A DNA stretch of 64,000 nt from assembly GCA_036404435.1 (NCBI GenBank), contig DASWZN010000035.1:25823-89822 (forward strand), given 5' to 3'. Source of the stretch: DASWZN01 sp036404435. Its GTDB lineage: Bacteria > Acidobacteriota > Terriglobia > Bryobacterales > Bryobacteraceae. The position numbers and the translations under genes are program-made. The notes under the pieces are model-generated. The model was not told where the DNA came from, made no database searches, and saw only the letters and a list, made by a program, of their open reading frames with translations. Shown here piece after piece: positions 8,985 to 18,121 of this stretch (positions are counted from its first letter, which is position 1; each line of letters begins with the position of its first letter).

Positions 8985-9560
8985 ATGAACTTCCTGCACC
9001 GCCGGCTGTGCCGCTCGGAACGCTGGAGGCAAACCGTCGAGGCTTACATCCTGCCGTGGACCCTGGAGGGCGTCGAACTGGGATCGGATGTCCTCGAGGT
9101 CGGTCCCGGCCCCGGCGTCACTACCGATCTGCTGGCGCCCCGTGTCGCGCATCTGACCTGCGTGGAGATCGACCGGCGCCTGGCCGATTCGCTTGCCCTC
9201 CGGGTGGCCGGCCGGAACGTCACCGTCCTGTGCGAGGACGCCACCGTTATGCCGTTCGCCGACGCGAGCTTCGACGGAGCGGTGTGCCTTACCATGCTCC
9301 ACCACGTCGCCTCGCCGGCCATGCAGGATCGCCTGCTCGCCGAAGTCGCCCGCGTGCTTCGTCCCGGCGCCGTTTTCGCCGGCACCGACAGCCTTTACAG
9401 CTTCGCTTTTCGCCTGCTCCACCTCTTCGACACCATGGTTCCGGTGGATCCAGGCGGCTTTCCGAAGCGTCTCGAGGCCGCCGGTTTCACGGAGGTGCAA
9501 GTGGACACCAACCCGTACGCCTTCCGCTTCCGCGCCCGCCGCGCCGGGCTTTCCAGCTAG
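8985..9560 (+). CDS. Class I SAM-dependent methyltransferase
   Basis: 191 residues, cytoplasmic. Motif I is VLEVGPGPGVTTDLL near 37, followed by CVEIDRRLA, DATVMPFADASFDGAVC near 82, and LTMLHHV near 100. It is a UbiE/Methyltransf_11-type enzyme of unknown substrate. The start at 8985 is chosen because the open frame upstream lies inside GH9 and because MNFLHRR begins the conserved body. A TAGACT box lies 13 bases upstream. The stop overlaps the convergent TPR gene by 4 bases. Confidence 0.85.
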   Translation: MNFLHRRLCRSERWRQTVEAYILPWTLEGVELGSDVLEVGPGPGVTTDLLAPRVAHLTCVEIDRRLADSLALRVAGRNVTVLCEDATVMPFADASFDGAVCLTMLHHVASPAMQDRLLAEVARVLRPGAVFAGTDSLYSFAFRLLHLFDTMVPVDPGGFPKRLEAAGFTEVQVDTNPYAFRFRARRAGLSS

Positions 9561-10749
9561 GGCCGCGCCGCCTCGAGCCGGACCCTGCGCAGCCAGAAGG
9601 AACCCGTCGTTCGCACCGTTCCGGGCGCGCGCTCGTAGGCCAGCGCCAGGGGCACGACGGCGCCGCGGGCCGGGGTCTTGAACTCGAAGTCCGCCTCTCT
9701 CCAGGCCTCGCTCGCGGGCGCCTGCCACTCCTCCCCGATGGTGCGCCAGCGCAGGCCCGTCTCCCCGGCCATCCCCTCGCTGCGGTACTCGAACGCCAGC
9801 CGCCAGGACCGGCCAGGAGCCAGCGGGACTCGTTCGAGCACGAGCATGCAGGATTCCGGCTGCCCTCCCGAGAACGAGAACCGCAAGCCGCCCCGGATGG
9901 CTGCCGGACCATCTCCACGCCCGCAACGGCCTGCGGCCGCCAGTCGAAGCCCCGGCTGAGAGGTTCGCTGTCGAAATTGCCGTTCGTCAGGTGCGGACCG
10001 CGATCCGGATCGAGCGGCTGTCCAGGGATGAACCGCTCCAGGGCCAGCCGGTTCCAGAGGCGCAGCGCCGCCTCCGGCCGGCCGGCGTCCAGGAAGCGGT
10101 CCGAGTAGACGAGGACGGCTCCGGCGGCGTTTTTCCCGGCGGCCTCCAGCAGTTTGCCGGCTGCCGTCTCGGCCGGACCCAGCCGGTCATTGTCCAGCAG
10201 GAGGGAAACGTAGCTCTCGAGAACCGGCAGGCGGTCGCTCAGGGCCGCCAGCGTCTCCGGTGAGTCCCCGGCCAGATTCCAGGCGAGCGCGGCCAACGGG
10301 CGCGGGTCGCCGTAGGACATTCGCGCCGCCTCACGCAGCCACGGCAAGAACCTCTCGGGGCTGTTCCGGCGGAAGTAGAAGTTGGCCAGCGACCAGCGGG
10401 GGGCGTAGGTCTTATCCACCCGGGCAGCTTGGAGCAGGCAGCGCTCGGCGCGGGCCTCGTCACCTAGCATTTCGGCGTCCAGACCAAGCGCGATCCATGC
10501 CTGTGAATTGTATGGGCTGGCCCTTACGGCCAGCTCCAGGTTCCGGCTCCGGTCCGTGCCCCCGAGCGACGCCAGGGCGCCGTAGTTTCTGGCATCTCCG
10601 GGCGCCAGGCGGACCGCCCTCTCGATGGCCCCGCGGCGCCCGGAGCGCGCCAGGTGGTCCTCCCAACCCGCGACCGCCGTCGCGCCCAGGCACCAGATCA
10701 GCGCCGCCAGGGCGACGGCGCCTGAGATGCGGGAGAGCAGTGGAGGCAT
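9557..10749 (-). CDS. TPR protein with C-terminal beta-domain, frameshifted
   Basis: The N-terminus (MPPLLSRISGAVALAALIW) is a signal or membrane anchor, followed by TPR-like helices to about residue 240 (NSQAWIALGLDAEMLGDEAR, TYAPRWSLANFYFRR). A carbohydrate-binding-like beta-domain begins at GNFDSEPLSRGFDWRP. The frame breaks near 9895: the TPR frame reads VRQPSGAACGS, while the sensible continuation GLRFSFSGGQPESCMLVLE lies one frame over and runs to TAG at 9557. One extra G in gcggc would restore it. It is either a decayed gene or a sequencing error. An alternative start is 10761. Confidence 0.65.
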
Positions 10750-10906
10750 TCGGCCTCCCATCGGGAGAACCTGGGCGGCGTCCGCTTCAGAGCTTTCCCT
10801 TAGACAGCGGCCCGTCTTTGCCCTATTACCCTCTCCCTTCGCAGCCCCGCTACCGATCCTCAAAGTAGAGGCCGCAAAGGGCTGGCCCGATTCATCAGGA
10901 GGAGAC

Positions 10907-11764
10907 ATGCTTTCAAGATCGGCAGTTCTCATCGCGCTGGTTATGGCCGTGGTTCTGGGCGCCGCCTGGGCGGCTGGAGGCGCCATCGGCATCGCCACCA
11001 CCAGCGGGGATTTCCGGATCGACCGCGCCAGCGTATCCGGTGACGGGACCATTCTCGATGGAAGCCTGATCGAGACCGGGAGCGCAGGCTCGGAGTTGCG
11101 CCTGTATGAAGGGACGAGCGTGCGGCTTGCCGGCGACTCGCGCGGGAAGGTATTCCACAGCCGTCTGGTCCTCGAACAGGGAGCGGCGCAAGTTGAGGCC
11201 CGCCAGGGATACGCGGTCGATGCCGCCGGCTTCCAGGTGCAGGCTGCGCCCCACTCGGCGGCCGAGATCAATCTGACGGGCGCAGGCGGCATCGAGGTCT
11301 CCGCCATCTCCGGCGCGGTTCAGGTGAAGAACGGGACGGGCGTTCTGCTGGCGCAGGTCCTGCCGGGCAAGGCGCTAGCTTTCACCATGCAGGCATCCGG
11401 CGCTGCGGCGCCCGAGAAGCTGACCGGCGTCCTCACCGAGAGTGACGGCCACTATTTCCTTACGGACAAGACCGCCGGGGTCCGGGTCGAACTGGTTGGC
11501 TCCGACCTTGGCAAGCTGGTGGGCAAGGTGGTCGAAGTGACCGGAACGCTCGATACCGCCGCCCAGGCAGCCGAGTCCGCCTCCCACGTTGTCAACGTGA
11601 TCAGCATCAAGGCCGTGACCGCGAGCGGCGGGGGAACCAAGGCCGCCGCAGTCTCAGGCGGCCACCACACCGCGATCATCGCCGGAGCAGCCGTAGCAGC
11701 CACCGGGGGCGGCATTGCAGCCGCCGTCGCGTGGACCGGCGGCTCCAGCAGTATCAGCCGTTAG
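10907..11764 (+). CDS. Exported FecR-like protein
   Basis: 285 residues with a signal peptide (MLSRSAVLIALVMAVVLGAAW). Residues 30-150 resemble a FecR domain (GSELRLYEGTSVRLAGDS, SAISGAVQVKNGTG). Residues about 165-225 look like a small OB-fold (YFLTDKTAGVRVELVG, LVGKVVEVTGTLD). A Gly/Ala-rich C-terminal helix near 260-280 could be a membrane anchor. A strong Shine-Dalgarno (AGGAGGAGAC) sets the start. A clear terminator follows. The function is unknown. Confidence 0.75.
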   Translation: MLSRSAVLIALVMAVVLGAAWAAGGAIGIATTSGDFRIDRASVSGDGTILDGSLIETGSAGSELRLYEGTSVRLAGDSRGKVFHSRLVLEQGAAQVEARQGYAVDAAGFQVQAAPHSAAEINLTGAGGIEVSAISGAVQVKNGTGVLLAQVLPGKALAFTMQASGAAAPEKLTGVLTESDGHYFLTDKTAGVRVELVGSDLGKLVGKVVEVTGTLDTAAQAAESASHVVNVISIKAVTASGGGTKAAAVSGGHHTAIIAGAAVAATGGGIAAAVAWTGGSSSISR

Positions 11765-11785
11765 AGGCCATCTCCTCGCACTCGC

Positions 11786-11810
11786 GCGCCTCCGCCTCGG
11801 GCGGAGGCGC
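11786..11810 (+). terminator. Intrinsic terminator-like hairpin
   Basis: A perfect 11-base-pair stem GCGCCTCCGCC/GGCGGAGGCGC with loop TCG is followed by atctgtttcc. It lies 22 bases after the FecR-like stop. Confidence 0.65.
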
Positions 11811-11883
11811 ATCTGTTTCCAACCCTTCCGTCTCCAAAGACTTATACCCTCATCTGGGGCGTTTTCCCCGACCTCCGCTGTGG

Positions 11884-11970
11884 TATAGTATGAGAACTGC
11901 CTGTAGTTTTTCTTAACGCGACTTAATGCTCGCAACTGGGACCGATTCTAATCGAGGTGCTGCGTATTGA
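11884..11970 (+). promoter_or_regulatory. Promoter and 14-codon upstream ORF
   Basis: TATAGT at 11884-11889 is a good -10 box. Downstream, ATG 11926 opens a 14-residue ORF (MLATGTDSNRGAAY). Its TGA (11968-11970) overlaps the TTG start of the next gene (TTGA). This could couple translation of the weak TTG start. Whether the mini-ORF is translated is unknown. Confidence 0.35.
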
Positions 11971-12506
11971 GACAACTGCTCATTTGTGCTGGACTTCTCG
12001 GGCTGCCGACCATGCCGAACCTTGCCCAGCTGCCCAGCCAGTCCGTATATAAGAACGATTCCCGGCTTTCTCTCCTGCAGGCGTTCTTGCGGGACGCTCA
12101 CAGCTCGCTGCTACCCCTCGCCCCGGACTTCTTGGAGGCCGCGGACCGACACAGCCTGGACTGGCGTCTGCTCCCCAGCATTTCGATGGTGGAAACCGGA
12201 TGCGGCAGAACAGCGGTCGGGAGGAACATCTTCGGGTGGGATTCGGGAAGAAAGCAGTTTGCCTCCTTCCGGGAGGCTATCCGCCTGGTCGCTTCCCGAC
12301 TAGGTGACTCTAAGCTTTACCGTGGCAAAGACTTGGGTAAGGTTCTTGCCACTTACAACCCGAGGCCAGAGTATGCCGGCCTGGTGCGCTCCGTGATGAA
12401 ACAACTCGACCCCTCCGGCCAGGCGAAGCCCCGGTTCACCACCGAGGCAAGGCTCAGCCAAGTGACTTCATCGCCAGATATAACCCGCCCAGAACCAATA
12501 CAGTAG
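11967..12506 (+). CDS. Glucosaminidase/Bax-like peptidoglycan hydrolase
   Basis: 179 residues. A signal-like N-terminus (RQLLICAGLLGLPTMP) is followed by a lysozyme-like domain. AADRHSLDWRLLPSISMVET near 58-77 places the probable catalytic Glu in MVET. NIFGW near 87 and a LATYNPRPEYAGLV tail are typical of the glucosaminidase/Bax family, which cleaves peptidoglycan glycan strands. The start codon is TTG, overlapping the stop of a 14-codon ORF. The 3' end overlaps the minus-strand small gene by 53 bases. Confidence 0.7.
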   Translation: MRQLLICAGLLGLPTMPNLAQLPSQSVYKNDSRLSLLQAFLRDAHSSLLPLAPDFLEAADRHSLDWRLLPSISMVETGCGRTAVGRNIFGWDSGRKQFASFREAIRLVASRLGDSKLYRGKDLGKVLATYNPRPEYAGLVRSVMKQLDPSGQAKPRFTTEARLSQVTSSPDITRPEPIQ

Positions 12507-12600
12507 CCAGGATTCCCACAGCCCACGGCACTAGCCGCGCCGCTACCGAAGACGCCGCCTGGTCATCTTGTTTCATCGTATCGTCGAGAGTGTCGAACAT
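12454..12600 (-). CDS. Small single-pass membrane protein (48 aa)
   Basis: Too short for usual gene calling. The translation MFDTLDDTMKQDDQAASSVA is followed by one membrane helix (LVPWAVGILATVLVLGGLYL). A GGAGG Shine-Dalgarno sits 8 bases before the ATG at 12600, and a TAGAAT -10 box lies at 12673-12668. An alternative ATG at 12606 is too close to the SD. It is antisense to the end of the glucosaminidase gene. The function is unknown. Confidence 0.6.
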   Translation of the reverse strand: MFDTLDDTMKQDDQAASSVAARLVPWAVGILATVLVLGGLYLAMKSLG

Positions 12601-12778
12601 GGCCATCGCCTCCTAAACCCCGCCGCCCGCTCCCCGGGGAGCCCGGCGGACTTGGTACTGCGAGTTCATTCTATTCCCAATTCAGACGGAAAGAACGCAA
12701 AAATTCGGGCTTCAGTACCGGGACCCGGGAAACTTCGGTCCTAGCTCTTTGGGCTTGCAATGGAACGGCTTACGAGCC

Positions 12779-14029
12779 TTACTGGCGCTCCATTGCCCGC
12801 TCGATCTCGGCGGCCTCGCGCGGCAAGGCTCCGCTGAGATTGCGAGATCCGTCCTCGGTTACCAGCAGCGTGTCCTCGATGCGTATCCCTAGCTTTTCCT
12901 CGGGGATATACAGGCCCGGCTCGACGGTGATGACCATCCCGGCCAGCAGCGGCTCGGTCGAAGAGGCGGAGGGAGGGTCGTGCACTTCGAGCCCGACTCC
13001 GTGCGAGATCCTGTGGGTCAGATACTGGCCGAGCGGACCGCCGCTGAGGTCCCGCCCATGTCCATCGAGGTAGTCGCGAGCGATCTGGTTGAGCTGCGGC
13101 ATGGCAACGCCGGGCTTCACCGCGGTGATCGCCGCCTTCTGCGCGCCTAGAACGATCTCGTACAACTCCCGCTGCCGTGGGGTGAACTTGCCGCTCACCG
13201 GAACCGTCCGCGTGATGTCGGTGGCGTAGCCCGCGCACTCCGAGCCCACGTCCATTAGCACCAACTCTCCCGCCTGCATGAGCCGGGCGTTTTCGGAGTA
13301 GTGCAGCGCCGTGGCATTGGGCCCCGAGGCGACGATGGGAGGGTACGCGTTGCCCTCGCAGCCCCGCTCGAGCATGAGCGAGGTCGTGGTCGCGGCCACC
13401 TGGTATTCGAACAGGCCCGGGGCGATGCGCCGCCACGCCGCCCGATGCGCCTCGACGCCGACGTCCGTGCTTTTCCGGATCAACTCGATTTCGGCCACCG
13501 ACTTCTTCGCGCGCTGTGGCCCCAGTTTGCTCTCCGCGTCGGCCAACTCGCGCAGCGGCGCGAGGCTCTTCAGCCTGGCGACGTAGGGCTCCCGCAGCAA
13601 GGCCGCGATGTGCGCGTTCGACTCCAGCGCCTTGGCCAACTGCGATTCGAACTGCTCGACCGGCAGCACCTCCTCAAATCCCGTGACGGCGCGGATATCC
13701 GGATCGCTCGCCGCGGGCTGCGGCCCGGTATACTTTTCACGGGTCGGATCGTGCCCCGGCAGGAATAGAATCTCGCGGGCCGGCGAAAGAAGCAGAATCG
13801 CGCCCGGCTTGGTCCAGCCGGTGAGGTAGCGGAAGTTCGGCTCCTGGATCACCGCCGGCGAGTGCTCCTCCATCTCCGCGGCGGCGCGGCCAAACAGCAC
13901 CAGCACGGCGCCGTCGAGAGATTTGCGCGCACTCTCGCGGCGCGACTGGTACTCCTGTTGCGGGATCTGGGCTGTGAGCGTGCAGGCGGCCAAAGCGAGC
14001 GCCGCCACCGCTCCCCGGATGTGGACCAT
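12779..14029 (-). CDS. Secreted M24 aminopeptidase P (Xaa-Pro)
   Basis: 416 residues with a signal peptide (MVHIRGAVAALALAACTLTA). An N-terminal creatinase-like domain is followed by the pita-bread M24 domain. All five metal ligands are visible: the Asp in MDVGSE, the Asp in ATDITRTV, the His in ISHGVGLEVHD, the Glu in VEPGLYIP and the Glu in RIEDTLLV. It removes N-terminal residues before proline, here probably in the periplasm for peptide use. The start is 7 bases after a TATACT box. Confidence 0.93.
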   Translation of the reverse strand: MVHIRGAVAALALAACTLTAQIPQQEYQSRRESARKSLDGAVLVLFGRAAAEMEEHSPAVIQEPNFRYLTGWTKPGAILLLSPAREILFLPGHDPTREKYTGPQPAASDPDIRAVTGFEEVLPVEQFESQLAKALESNAHIAALLREPYVARLKSLAPLRELADAESKLGPQRAKKSVAEIELIRKSTDVGVEAHRAAWRRIAPGLFEYQVAATTTSLMLERGCEGNAYPPIVASGPNATALHYSENARLMQAGELVLMDVGSECAGYATDITRTVPVSGKFTPRQRELYEIVLGAQKAAITAVKPGVAMPQLNQIARDYLDGHGRDLSGGPLGQYLTHRISHGVGLEVHDPPSASSTEPLLAGMVITVEPGLYIPEEKLGIRIEDTLLVTEDGSRNLSGALPREAAEIERAMERQ

Positions 14030-14036
14030 ACCTCAC

Positions 14037-14042
14037 AGTATA
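14037..14042 (-). promoter_or_regulatory. -10 box TATACT for M24 peptidase
   Basis: TATACT on the minus strand lies 7 bases before the ATG at 14029. No SD is present, so this is a leaderless-type arrangement. Confidence 0.55.
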
Positions 14043-14046
14043 GGTA

Positions 14047-14066
14047 GGACAAGCTTCAGCTTGTCC
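14047..14066. repeat. Palindromic repeat, GGACAAGCT type
   Basis: A 9-base-pair stem GGACAAGCT/AGCTTGTCC with loop TC. The same element recurs in reverse orientation (loop GA) at 42358-42377 and with one mismatch at 22981-23000. Confidence 0.75.
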
Positions 14067-14100
14067 AGGCCGCGGGGGGTGCACGAAGTGTTCGGGTGGC

Positions 14101-14127
14101 CGCTCCCTGACGGTCGCGGTTCGGTGC
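14101..14127. repeat. Dispersed repeat, GGTCGCGGTTCGGTGC type
   Basis: A 27-base sequence beginning CGCTCCCTGACGGTCGCGG and ending TTCGGTGC. An identical copy is at 37593-37619. A variant with GCTTACGCGCGC in the middle occurs at 42301-42328 and 56481-56508. Confidence 0.8.
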
Positions 14128-14207
14128 TGAATATCCCGCCGCGAGGGCGGGACAAGCTGGTAGACTGCATAGAAGAAGGGGCTGCGGGGTTTTCCGTGGA
14201 GAACCGT

Positions 14208-15569
<1,362 letters not shown>

Positions 15570-15847
15570 CCTCGCCCGTGGCGCCCGCTTCTGCTTGCAA
15601 CGCTGAGCTTAAGCTCGCCGTTTCCCGGGCCAGAAAGCCCTCCGGTTGCTGCAGAGCACGGAGCGCAGCGGGCCAGTTCATCAACTGAATGGTTCTTGGG
15701 GATCGCCTGCACTGGCTTTGGGGTCTTCGATCTCGCGGGTCACCACACGATATTTGGCCGAGTCTGGCTTCTCGGTAAGCGTCCGGTCTTGGCCGTCTGG
15801 ACTGTGAACCAGGCGACTGTGGTAGTATCCCTGACGGGAGAAAACCG
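15570..15847. other. Intergenic region with small hairpins
   Basis: No gene is seen. It holds a gcttgcaacgctgagcttaa segment resembling the dispersed hairpin family, and a CAGTT-CATC-AACTG hairpin near 15673. A TAGTAT box (about 15822) lies upstream of the next gene. Confidence 0.4.
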
Positions 15848-16870
15848 GTGCCCAAGACATGTCCAACCTGTAACGGCTCCGGAAGGGTCCGCCGGGACGT
15901 CAGCCGGAAACTGCTGCGGTCCGCGGTGGCCGACGAGTTGTGTGGCGAGTGTCTTGGCTGTGGCGTCGTCAAGGGATCTCCGGAGGAGGAGCGGGAATTC
16001 GAGCAGAGGCGCCAACGCAACCGGCAGGAGCTTGTGCAGAAGGGCGCCGCGGAGAGGGCTCGGCGGCGGGAGGCGCAGGAGCGCACCGCCACTGAGAACA
16101 AAGCTCCCCTAACCCCGATGCTAAATGATACACCCGGACTGAGATCCCTTTTGGCCTCCATTGCTTCTGAACGGTTTGACTTGCCCGCCGGGCGGGCGTG
16201 GAAGGCGCAACTCGCCTGCGGGAGAAGTGCACAACCGGTTAGCCAGACTCATTCCGGCGGAATCATTTGGACCGCTCCCTCGACGACAACAACCTATAAG
16301 GTGCCGACCTTTGAGGTCTCTTTCGATCTCAGAAAAGATGAACTGGTCCGGCACACCTGTCCCGCATGCCGCCTTCAATTTACGATTGGAACCCGTTGTC
16401 GGAGGGAGAGATCCAATGATGAGATGGACGCCCTCAATCAGCGGGATAATAGTCTAGCTATTATGTGGCTGGGGGGACTGGCGTATGCTGCCGTAATGGC
16501 ATTTGTCGTTTTCCATCTCGTACCTGTCGCCACATCCGCCGACGTCCCATGGCTGACGGTTGCGGGACTTCTCATACTGGCAGCACTTACCACGACAGTG
16601 TTCGCCCTGAGCCTTAGGAAGCGAAGGCGCCTCGTGCGATCTGCGAAAGCTGCGCTGCCGAGTAATGAGTGGTTTTGGCGAAGGTCCCCTTCCGCGAGGC
16701 ATATTCCCTATCAGTTCGCTATCGGTTCCTCCGATGGATTCAATCACTACCTGTGGGATCTCGGCTCCGTCCATAAGACGGAAAGGGCCTGGGCGGAGTT
16801 GCCGCCGCACTACGTGCCCATAAACTGGGTCCTACCTAATGGACAGATCATGGGTCTGGGAAGAAAATAG
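15848..16870 (+). CDS. Zinc-finger membrane protein of unknown function
   Basis: 340 residues, GTG start with a GGGAG SD 8 bases upstream. The N-terminus has DnaJ-like Cys motifs, CPTCNGSG (C5, C8) and CGECLGCG (C32, C35, C38). A charged coiled-coil stretch (EEEREFEQRRQRNRQELV) follows. A second Cys pair (HTCPACRLQF) lies mid-protein, then two membrane helices (IMWLGGLAYAAVMAFVVF; WLTVAGLLILAALTTTVFAL), and a soluble tail. The GC content is visibly lower than in the neighbours, which suggests acquisition. The family is not recognised. Confidence 0.6.
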   Translation: MPKTCPTCNGSGRVRRDVSRKLLRSAVADELCGECLGCGVVKGSPEEEREFEQRRQRNRQELVQKGAAERARRREAQERTATENKAPLTPMLNDTPGLRSLLASIASERFDLPAGRAWKAQLACGRSAQPVSQTHSGGIIWTAPSTTTTYKVPTFEVSFDLRKDELVRHTCPACRLQFTIGTRCRRERSNDEMDALNQRDNSLAIMWLGGLAYAAVMAFVVFHLVPVATSADVPWLTVAGLLILAALTTTVFALSLRKRRRLVRSAKAALPSNEWFWRRSPSARHIPYQFAIGSSDGFNHYLWDLGSVHKTERAWAELPPHYVPINWVLPNGQIMGLGRK

Positions 16871-17105
16871 TCGATGTGGTGGCTGCAATAGCTCTTGCCA
16901 TGTCCCCGACGTGCTTCTCGTTGGCATGGGATGGATTGTGCGCGGGATGATCGCGGCCATGGATCGGAAGGTCCCACGGGTAGTCGGGGCATCGGCGGCA
17001 GCGTTACTCGTGCTCTGGTGTTTGGCCGGCCTTCTGTTGCACCGGAGACAGCGAATACGGGCGGGGCTTCAGGCCCGCCCGCGACCGCGTTCACCACCAC
17101 CCGCG

Positions 17106-18017
17106 CTAGCGCATCTTATAGGTCTGCTGCTCCATGACGTAGGCGTTGTGTTCCGCGTTCTGTTGCGTCGGACCGGGAATCTCGGCCGCCTGCTTACTGA
17201 ACTTGACGGCTTCCACCACCATCGCCTTGTTATTCGTCATCAGGCCAAACTGGTAGTTCGCCACGCCGAGAAGGTACAACACCTGGGCTCTCAACACGTC
17301 GTTGCCTTTGGCAAGTGGCAGAGCGGCGCGAAGGTTCTTGTCGGCTTCCTGGTACTGGCCCTGGTCGCTCAGAGCGGATCCGGCCAGAAAATAGGCGTGG
17401 CCCAGGGCCGCGGTCCGCTTGCGCTCCCAGTCGGCGGCAGAGACGCTCTCCGGTTTGGAGCGCTTGTTCAGCACGGCGATCAGCCGCTTGGAGTAACCCA
17501 GCGAGCGTGCGGCCTGCTTGTGGCTGTAAGCCGTGTCCGCCAGCCATAGCAGCAGGTCCTCGTTTTCGGGGAAGTTCGAAAGGCCCTTCTCGGCCACCGC
17601 CTGCATCTTCGAGGTCGCACCCGTCTTCCTCAACGCCTCCAGGTAGAGGCCGTAATTCTCGCCGAGATATTTGCTCTTGGGATTCTGCTGTTCCAGCGTG
17701 GAGAGCAGGTCCACCGTCGTCGCCGCCGGGCCCTGGACGGCGGCGGCCAGGAGCGCATATTCGATGTACAGTTCGACCGCCTTGCCGTTGGCGACGGTTG
17801 TGGCGAAGGCGTCCTTGTCGACGTCTTCCGGAGCAGTCGCCTCGGCCACCTTGCGAGCCAGCGCGTACGTGGCGATCGCCGATTCCTTCAGTTTGGCGCT
17901 ATCATTCAGCGCCTGTACCTGTTTGAATTCCTGGAATGCGCCGTTCAGGTCTTCGGAAGCTGCGAAGCCCGATCCGGCGCCGAGAAGAACTGCAAAACCG
18001 AACGCAGCCAACTTCAT
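17106..18017 (-). CDS. Periplasmic TPR-like protein
   Basis: 303 residues. A GAGGAGGG Shine-Dalgarno selects the ATG at 18017 although the frame runs to 18110. Signal peptide MKLAAFGFAVLLGAGSGFAA. The rest is helical repeats (DLLLWLADTAYSHKQAARSL, ADKNLRAALPLAKGNDVLRA, VLYLLGVANYQFGLMTNNKA), a TPR-like scaffold. The partner is unknown. The upstream neighbours on this strand are the two M16 proteases, about 100 bases away. Confidence 0.75.
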   Translation of the reverse strand: MKLAAFGFAVLLGAGSGFAASEDLNGAFQEFKQVQALNDSAKLKESAIATYALARKVAEATAPEDVDKDAFATTVANGKAVELYIEYALLAAAVQGPAATTVDLLSTLEQQNPKSKYLGENYGLYLEALRKTGATSKMQAVAEKGLSNFPENEDLLLWLADTAYSHKQAARSLGYSKRLIAVLNKRSKPESVSAADWERKRTAALGHAYFLAGSALSDQGQYQEADKNLRAALPLAKGNDVLRAQVLYLLGVANYQFGLMTNNKAMVVEAVKFSKQAAEIPGPTQQNAEHNAYVMEQQTYKMR

Positions 18018-18121
18018 GACACCCTCCTCGCCCGGGTTTTTCACCCCAGGTCCCCGACCAGTTGACAGCATAACACCGCCGGGCCCGATTGGAGAGTTCT
18101 TATTCCGCAACTACCGAAAGG

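Noticed and set aside
14050..14207. TPP riboswitch before thiC
   Set aside because: Expected from biology, but no conserved aptamer core is visible. Not annotated.
17059..17080. GGGCGGG...CCCGCCC hairpin as terminator
   Set aside because: Short stem with uneven loop and no T tract. Left out as a feature.
16839..17549. Plus-strand frame with a possible membrane helix (VVGASAAALLVLWCLAGLLL)
   Set aside because: It runs through the whole antisense of the TPR gene without its own signals. Only the first 80 or so codons look plausible, not enough to call.
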